Source: Gnetum montanum (taxonomy: Eukaryota > Streptophyta > Gnetopsida > Gnetales > Gnetaceae). From it: 64,000 bases of DNA. A program made the position numbers and the translations under genes. Of this stretch, positions 57,321-64,000 are shown piece after piece. The notes under the pieces were generated by a model. The model was given only the letters and a program-made list of their open reading frames with translations. It did not search any database and had not been told where the DNA came from. The DNA is taken from NCBI GenBank assembly GCA_015680685.1, contig MNCI01004656.1, positions 2,206,904 to 2,270,903 on the forward strand. The letters are read 5' to 3'. The stretch's first letter is position 1. Each line of letters begins with the position of its first letter.

Positions 57321-58560
57321 AGAGGTAGTTGAACTCCAAACTGAAGCATATTTTCAAAGAGGAAATTGAACAACTCCTCAAGGTAGAGTTCATTTATCCC
57401 ATTGCGGATAGTAAGTCGGTTAGTCCACTCATAATTATGCCAAATAAAGGTGGCAAGTGGCTAGTCTACATTGATTTTTGGCTACTGAATATGGAAATAT
57501 TCAAAGATCATTTTCCATTGCCATTTGTTGACTAGGTGCTAGACACAATATCTAGGCATTGCTACTATAGTTTTCTAGATAGTTATAGTGACTATAACCA
57601 AATTAAAATTACACTAAAGAACCAAGCTAAAACAACATTCATGAGTTCTTGGGAGAATTTTGCATATCACAAGATGCTATTTAGTCTATGCAATGCTTCT
57701 GCCACATTTTGATTCCTCATTCTAAGCATTTTTCAATAGTAGATTGGTAGTGGTATCGAAGTCTTCATGGATGACTTCTCCACCTATGGAGCTACATTTA
57801 AGAAAGCCTTGGACTACCTTGAGCAAGTACTAAAATGATGTGTTGAGACAAACCTAAGGTTCAACCCATAAAAAATTCATCAAATGGTCCAAGAAGGCAT
57901 TATATTGGGGCACAAAATATCACAAGCAAGAATTGAGGTAGACCTTCAGAAAATAAGGATCATCCAAGGAATAACCCAAGAACCAGAAACTATCAAATAT
58001 CTTCAATCATTCCTTGGGCATACTGGCTATTAGCGGTGATTCATAGAGAATTTCTCTAAGATTGCAAAGCTGTTGGTGGAACTAACAAAGAGAGATGCTC
58101 CCTCTGTCTAGATCATGGAATGTGAAAAAGCATTCGAATAGCTAAAAGAAAAACTTGTAGAAACTCCAATCCTACAAGAACTAATTGGTCTAGACCATTT
58201 CATGTTATGATTGATGTATGAAATTATGCCTTAGGAGTCATGCTTATGTAGTTAGATGAAAAGAAACATCCATATTACATCCACTACAGTAGTGAAAGCA
58301 TTGTGGGTACACAGCTAAAGTACATCACTACAGAGATATAATTGATGGAAGTGGTGTTTACTCTAGAGAAGTTCAGACATTATGTGCTTGGATACAAGGT
58401 GTTTGTGCACACAAATCAAAATGGCATCTACTTCTTGATGAACAAGCAAATAGTGAGCCCCCCTGTCATATGGTGGCTAGTGATCTTGTAGGAATTCAAT
58501 CTTATGATGGTAGATCGAAAGCACACTGAGAATGTGATCGTTGATCACTAGTGATGGGAC
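57321..58560 (+). pseudogene. Athila-E reverse transcriptase and RNase H
   Basis: RT begins LKHIFKEEIEQLLKVEFIYP (57340-57400) and passes through PLPFVD-stop-VLDTIS, FLDSYSDYNQIKITLKNQAK and the active-site word FMDDFSTYG (about 57758-57790), where both Asp persist. RNase H follows at 58180-58500 (KKHPYYIHYSSESIVGTQLK, LEKFRHYVLGYKVFVHTNQ). Frequent TAG/TGA stops abolish function. Confidence 0.87.
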
Positions 58561-59640
58561 AACAAAGAGGAAGAAAGCCCACTATCTAATATCTTTCTTG
58601 ATTAACTCCTCTTTACTAGGGCTATAACTGAACAATTTCCCAATAAGCCTAAATGATATGATGGCATTCTCACCTATCTTCTCATCTAAGAGATTCCACA
58701 AGGTTTGGATCATCAAAAGAAACAACAATTTCTTCACTAGGTAAAACACTTCATAGAGATCAATGAACACCTCTATAAGATGTGTGCCAATGGCCTAGTT
58801 TATTGGTGTGCCCCTGATGTCAATTAACTACACATTCTCTAGGATGCTCATGAAGGTCCTCGTGGAGGATACTATGCTAGGAGATGCATGACCATTAAAA
58901 TCTTGATGGCAAGGTACTATTGGACAACAATCTCTAGGGATGCTCACCATTATGTCCACTCTTGTGAATGATGCTAATGAGATGGTGAAATGACTACATG
59001 AATAGAGGAACCTCAACAATGGATTCAACCACTAGAATCCTTCAAAATCTAGGGCATTAACTTAAAGGGTCCCATCACACCTATGTTAAATGGAAAGGCA
59101 TACATCATAGACACTATTGACTATTGTATGGAATGGGTAGAAGTAGTAGCTGTCATTAACTATACATCTTCTATATTACTTATTTTGTACAACAAAATGT
59201 TGTAAATAGGTTTGGTGTACCACATGCATTAATTTATAATAATGGAACTCACTTTATAGGCACTACTTTTCAAAAGCTCATGCAATGCTTATGGGTTGAA
59301 CATAAACTCACAACACCTTACTATCCCCAAGCTAATGGTCAAGGTTAGGTTACCAATAGGAAAATCATAAGGATTCTAATAAGAACTATTAGTAACTATA
59401 GGGAAATACTAGAGCATAAAACTCAACAATGCTTGTTGGGCCTACCACTCAACATGGAAACTTTCTATAGGCTACTCATCCTATGAGCTTGTGTATGAAA
59501 AATTACCAACACTTCCTATTCGATCCAAGCTCTATACACTTTCAACTGCTTGTGACCATGACCTTGACTTAACTCTAGCCCAAGAAGAAAGGTTAATGAA
59601 TCTCAATCTACTAGATGAAAATTGATTGGTAGCCCTATTG
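58561..59640 (+). pseudogene. Athila-E integrase
   Basis: The linker YDGILTYLLI-stop-EIPQGLDH is followed by the zinc-finger region, then FGVPHALIYNNGTHFIG, in which the second catalytic Asp (TDNG) is Asn, and HKLTTPYYPQANGQG-stop, in which the catalytic Glu is lost. A tail MNLNLLDEN near 59595-59620 is the usual Athila ending. The expected 3' LTR is missing. Confidence 0.83.
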
Positions 59641-60010
59641 ACTATGAGTGAGGATCTTCACATGAGTTGAAGGAAAAGGAGATATTTGAGCTATAGTGTA
59701 TGGAGAAGTATTCTAAGATTAATTATGAGATGAAGTAATATGGTAAGTGGATGAATGTGTAGATTTAGTAGGAGTAGATTGATTGGAGTTTATAGCATGA
59801 ATATGATAGGAAGGTGAAGATGAAAATTTTGGATTAGATGATGTAGTAGTGTAGTCAAACTAGTGAATCACTTAAGACTTTTGAGGTTGTACTAATGACT
59901 ATTTAGATTATTTATATTTAGAAAAATGATGAATTAAGGATCTTTATGTGGAGACTTATGAACTTTGTACTCAATCTTGAAAGTTGAAATTGTGCCTTTA
60001 GCTCCCAAGA
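59641..60010. other. Junction between Athila-E and Tat-Z copy 2 gag
   Basis: Purine-rich, no frame of note. A polypurine tract would be expected near 59660-59690 (AGTTGAAGGAAAAGGAG) but no LTR follows it. Confidence 0.4.
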
Positions 60011-61313
60011 GATTCTAAAATACTTCTAGTTGTTGGTTATCTGGATGCATAGTGGATGCATTTCTCTCTACCACTGGATGCATTTCTCTCTACCACTATA
60101 TTATCCTTATCAATAATGTTTCAAACATCATCTTTTAGATTCCTATAGTTATTTGTGTCATGTTCAGCAATCTCATGATAGTAGCAATTCTTATACTACT
60201 TAGGCATATCAACATCACCTTCTTACCTTTGAAAAGGATTCATAGTTATCAGGTAAATGCAATAGAAGAATGCTCTTACTTGATGAGAGACCTACTTCTT
60301 CCTAAGGTGTTCATCCTTAAGAAGATTGTTGAGATGCAGAGAGTATATCATGGATATCTTGGTGTACTCATTTCTACTTCTTTGAGGTCTAAGTAGTTAT
60401 GTAAAAGAGGAAGTAATTGAGGGAGCATTTTTTTATCCTTTAGAGAAAGATGAAACACCTACATAAGTTGGTGGTATCTTCTCTTATTTAGTAGCCTTAT
60501 TAGCTTTGTTATGGACATGTATGAACTCTTGGTAATTGCATTGAATGGTTGCTTATTCAATGAGTTTATTAAATAGGAAACCATCATTCAGAGAATGAGC
60601 CTTAGGTTAAGACATTATTTTTTGAATGTAGCTAATAACTACTATTTCAAAGATGTCTTGGAACTGGCATTCCTCCAAATGATACAATAGTTTTGCTGAT
60701 GTTGTTATCTATTAAGAAATGAATTTATTGATGGATTCATTTGATGCTTGTTTTATGCCAACCATATACATCACAGTAATACTTTGAGGTAAATTGAACT
60801 TGAAACATTCAATGAAACCTATAAGAAATTGCTCTATAGAGGTAATAGATTCATGTGCTAGGTACTTATACCATTCCAAAGCTCTTCCAAAAGTGACTTT
60901 GAGAAACATCTTAGCAAAATATTTGGGTAGGATGCCAAAACCATGCATTCATTCTTGAATGTAAGCACATAATTCATGGGGTCTTCCATGTTTCCATTGT
61001 ACTTAGTGAAAGTAGGTAGAAAAATTTCCTTAAGAAAGATAGACAAAGGTATTGTAAAGCTAATAGGATCACTTCATATATTATCCAATGAAATAGAAGA
61101 ATGTCCTTCCAAGCTAATCATATTTGTTGTTTTCTCTTCACTAATTTGAAGTTGAAGCATCATATCATTGAGTAATGCAAGTAGCTGTGGGTTTGTCCTG
61201 GGGAAGTTAATGATTCTAGGTCTATTGAAGCTAATAGAATCCACTTCATGATTTGAATGCTTAGCCACTCTCAATGTTATCAATTCTCCTCTACTACTAC
61301 TCAAAATTTGCAA
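60010..61313 (-). pseudogene. gag: Tat-Z copy 2 gag
   Basis: Tat-type gag in minus-strand pieces: N-terminus 61313-61074 (SRGELITLRVAKHSNHEV, RTNPQLLALLNDMMLQLQ), core 61046-60712 (EIFLPTFTKYNGNMEDPMNY, FGRALEWYKYLAHESITSIE, NESINKFIS), and near 60170-60230 a CYYHEIAEHDTNNY motif that fits the Tat C-x2-H-x4-H-x4-C finger with its last Cys changed to Tyr. The first 34 codons are shared with copy 1, which ends there. No ATG start is visible. Stops and shifts are present. Confidence 0.8.
60053..60096. repeat. 22-bp perfect tandem duplication
   Basis: TGGATGCATTTCTCTCTACC plus two bases occurs twice back to back. Confidence 0.92.
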
Positions 61314-63331
61314 TGTTGGTCACTATTTCAATTGAGAAATATGAAAGATTGGGGTTGCCAAAATGCTTCATGCATGGATTTGGGAATCCCAAGGGAGCAG
61401 AATTGACACCCAAGGCTCGCAAATCCCAAGTGGGGTAAAGGGGGTAGCAAGGCTACAATAGTTCTACATTGGAAGGCTCTATGAAGCTATGTTTCTGCTA
61501 GGTAGTGAGAGCTCCTAAATGCCCAAAATGATATATGCCCAAAAATGTCAAAGTCTAGAACCTTGAAATGATGTGGAGATAGGTTTTTGGCCATGAAATG
61601 GGCTGAAAATTTACTACAAATGGTTGACATATTGGGCTGCAAATGTTTGCGATGTCAAGGAGGGTAGGTGCCAAAAATCTAGGGGGCTTACCATATATGA
61701 AAAGTGTCATACCCCATGGCCATTCTATTTATTAAAAATAGTAATGTAGGTGTAGTGCACATTCCACTCTGGCTTTGCTCCTTCCATGATGGGTCTCCAA
61801 CCTTCCATGCTAGCATTGTAGGGTTTTTGCTAGAGTTGATGCGATGTTAAGATATTTTTCATGTTAATTCTATGTTGAGGAGGAGCTATCAATGTTGGGA
61901 GGATGAAAGATCAATGCTGGGGGTGAAATTTAAGCCCTTCCTACTAAGTATTACCCTCCTTCTACATTGGGGGTTAGTGATATCCATTCTCCTACATTCA
62001 TCCATGCTATTTTTAAGGCCTCTATTTTAGGAGTAGGTGACCCACACCCCTCCACATTTGGGGTAGGTGATATTTACCTCCTCTTAGTGTTTCTAGCATA
62101 GAAAAGTATGTGCCCCCCCTCCCTAATCAAAATGCCATTTTTGGCATCCCAAAAGGCATTTTGGATCCCCCCAATTTAAATATAAACATGAGATGACTCT
62201 TTTCACTTGGGAAATGAGGCTTTGACTAATTATGAGGCATTTTTCAGCCCCAAAAGTATGAAACATGTGAGATTATCCCTCATGGGTTACAACCTTCATA
62301 TTTACAATGAAGTTTTGCCTCAAGTTTCATGGGATGGAGTTACAAACGTTACAAAATTCAAATTTGGTGGTGTTTCATTGGTTCCTCTTTGTTTGTGTTT
62401 GAAGGATTAACCTAAGAGGCATCAACAAAGAATAAAAAAAACCACTACAGGTCCACCATTGACATTCCCTCTCCGATCTTGATCTAGTCATGTTAAATCA
62501 TGCCAAAGAGTGACTATGGTGATGGGATAAGGCTATGATTAATTGATGGTAATAAGGTTGTAGTGAAATGGTTATGAGGGCTAACAATACATTCCAAGTA
62601 TTGACATCATGGCTATAGAATGGTATTGACATGTTTTGAAGTGTTGGTCACTTGGAAAATGTGCTTGACGATCAAATCTCTTTGCTCTAGGATTTCTTTG
62701 CCCATTGGACTTTGAGGCTTCATTGGCCATTTGAACTCTTGTTAATTTTCTTCCTCCCTCTTTTTTATGGGGTGGAGCCTTCATTGGTTTTCATTGCCAA
62801 GGTTGGTTTCATATGGTTTTCCCATTGAATGAGTTGCATTACACTAAATGGACTTGCTTTTCCCATCAAACTAGTTGTGGTTGATGGACTTAATTATTTT
62901 TCCATTGATTGAGTTGTGTTACATTCAAGTGGACTTGAGGATGGAACCTAATGAAGAAATATCATCTCACTATACTACATGAGTGACAAACATAGGTCAA
63001 AATTTTTTTCCAAGCTATGGAAGATCATAATTAGGCTATGGGGTTAGGCTCAAGGAATGATGCTATATGGAGGGCAATGGTACAAGAACTCTTGGTAAAG
63101 TAGGATAAACTCAAAAAATCTTGCACAATGAGGTCACATGATGACTTGCTACTATAATGAGTTACACCCTTATGGCTACTTTAGGGTTCATCCTACAAAC
63201 ACAACTCCAATAGGACATGAAAACAAAGAAAATAGAACATGTTATAACATTACAATGCATTCAAACCACATAGAATGACAAAACCAAGCTACCCAAGTCA
63301 TGAATGTTTCCAATATAATGCCATGATGGGC
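61314..63331 (-). mobile_element. Tat-Z copy 2 LTR/UTR block
   Basis: Counterpart of 10758-12793 with the same C-rich runs (62113-62120, 62166-62172) and the same TCCATG- and CTCCACATT-type words. Between gag (left) and integrase (right) on the minus strand. Confidence 0.55.
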
Positions 63332-63447
63332 CATGGTACTATTTTAAGGCCCTGGTAGGTCATGGTGCCAATTTAAGGTCATAGCAGACCATGGTCCCAA
63401 TTTAAGGCCTCAGTAGGCCATATTGCAAATTTAAGGCATCAACAAGC
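63332..63447. repeat. 29-bp tandem repeat, four units, Tat-Z copy 2
   Basis: Units start at 63332, 63361, 63390 and 63419, in the same number and order as 12794-12909. Confidence 0.9.
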
Positions 63448-63459
63448 CATAGTAAAGTA

Positions 63460-64000
63460 GGCTCTCTTATTAATGGTCATCAATGTCATGGTTTCCAATG
63501 GCTACATGTAGGTCACATGTAATAAGGCTTTATATAGGAATGGTTGATTGGATTGGTCAATTCATTTCCATCCATGTTTGCAATATTGAATGCTCTATTG
63601 TCATGGGTTCTAATTATAAGGAAGGATCCTTCCCAATTGGCTGAGAATTTATTTGCATGCTTGTAGATGGCTTTGAGGACCAGGTCACCTTATTTGATCT
63701 TACATGTGATCAAGTTATGGTGGTGTTATTGTTTTTTCCTCTCTTGATATTACTCAATGTGAGTAAGTGCTTGCATATGTTGCTTCTTCACTGAGTCTCA
63801 ATCTGCTATCTGCAACTCCTAGCTTTACTAGTTAGTTATGAAGTTGGTCAAGGCCACTCAGAAAGATGCTACATGTAATTCAAGAGGTAAAATAATCTCA
63901 AAACCATGAACAAAGTTATAAGGTATTACAGAAGTTACTGTACAATAGGTTGTATGAGAAGTCCAAAGTGCATGGATAAGCCACTCATGCAATTTATGCT
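63460..64000 (-). pseudogene. Tat-Z copy 2 integrase C-terminus, cut by the window edge
   Basis: Collinear with 12920-13461: the conserved C-terminal domain near 63520-63710 and the approach to the VHG region at 63900. The catalytic core lies outside the window. It reads with small frame lesions like copy 1. Confidence 0.78.

Larger units (their letters stand above)
61211..64000 (-). repeat. Large direct repeat, copy 2 (Tat-Z block)
   Basis: Matches 10656-13461 collinearly in the same orientation and runs to the window end. See copy 1. Confidence 0.92.

Overview
This is a stretch of a large, repeat-rich plant nuclear genome. It is AT-rich and almost every long open frame is a decayed LTR-retrotransposon gene. 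The one convincing host gene is a plant alpha-carbonic anhydrase split by short GT-AG introns. Old, nested and stop-riddled Ty3/gypsy elements with spacious gene-poor flanks fit a gymnosperm such as a conifer, but the lineage is an inference and nothing here proves it. All element names below (Athila-A, Tat-Z and so on) are labels for this window only.

Left part (1-31 kb). Athila-A lies on the minus strand at 1-3757: gag, tRNA-Asp-type primer site and 5' LTR, with a 75-bp tandem array at the window edge. A minus-strand Tat-like relic, Tat-X (about 5986-9612), keeps gag, protease and an archaeal-type RNase H but shows no reverse transcriptase; part of its LTR is repeated in inverted orientation up to 10345. 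Tat-Z follows (10656-16450, minus): a gag stub, an LTR/UTR block, a 29-bp tandem repeat, integrase, archaeal-type RNase H, RNase H and RT. Next to it, 17125-19600 holds a badly decayed array of about 13 units with a period near 189 bp. Then come a chromovirus fragment (protease and CCHC gag, 20110-21695), Athila-B (21700-27426, minus), an unidentified broken ORF (27600-28500) and a Ty1/copia RT fragment (30540-31010).

Middle (31-41 kb). AT-rich DNA with tRNA-derived SINE relics surrounds the alpha-carbonic anhydrase gene (coding 34015-35901, minus, six exons, 281 codons plus stop). All zinc ligands and catalytic residues are present. About 440-700 bp upstream are three tandem copies of a block carrying I-box and G-box motifs; three other local tandem duplications follow, ending in a GC-rich block beside a 305-bp assembly gap.

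Right part (41-64 kb). In order: an Athila-type LTR without its element, a minus-strand coiled-coil ORF of unknown function, an integrase fragment split by a SINE with a 17-bp target duplication, a Met-primed LTR relic, a second chromovirus gag fragment, two minus-strand Athila fragments (C and D), and plus-strand Athila-E (52858-59640) inserted into Athila-D gag. From 61211 to the window end a second copy of the Tat-Z block repeats 10656-13461 in the same orientation.

No transposon gene here looks functional: frameshifts, stops and lost catalytic residues are everywhere. Athila-A is the least decayed. The carbonic anhydrase appears intact and is the only gene likely to be expressed for the host.
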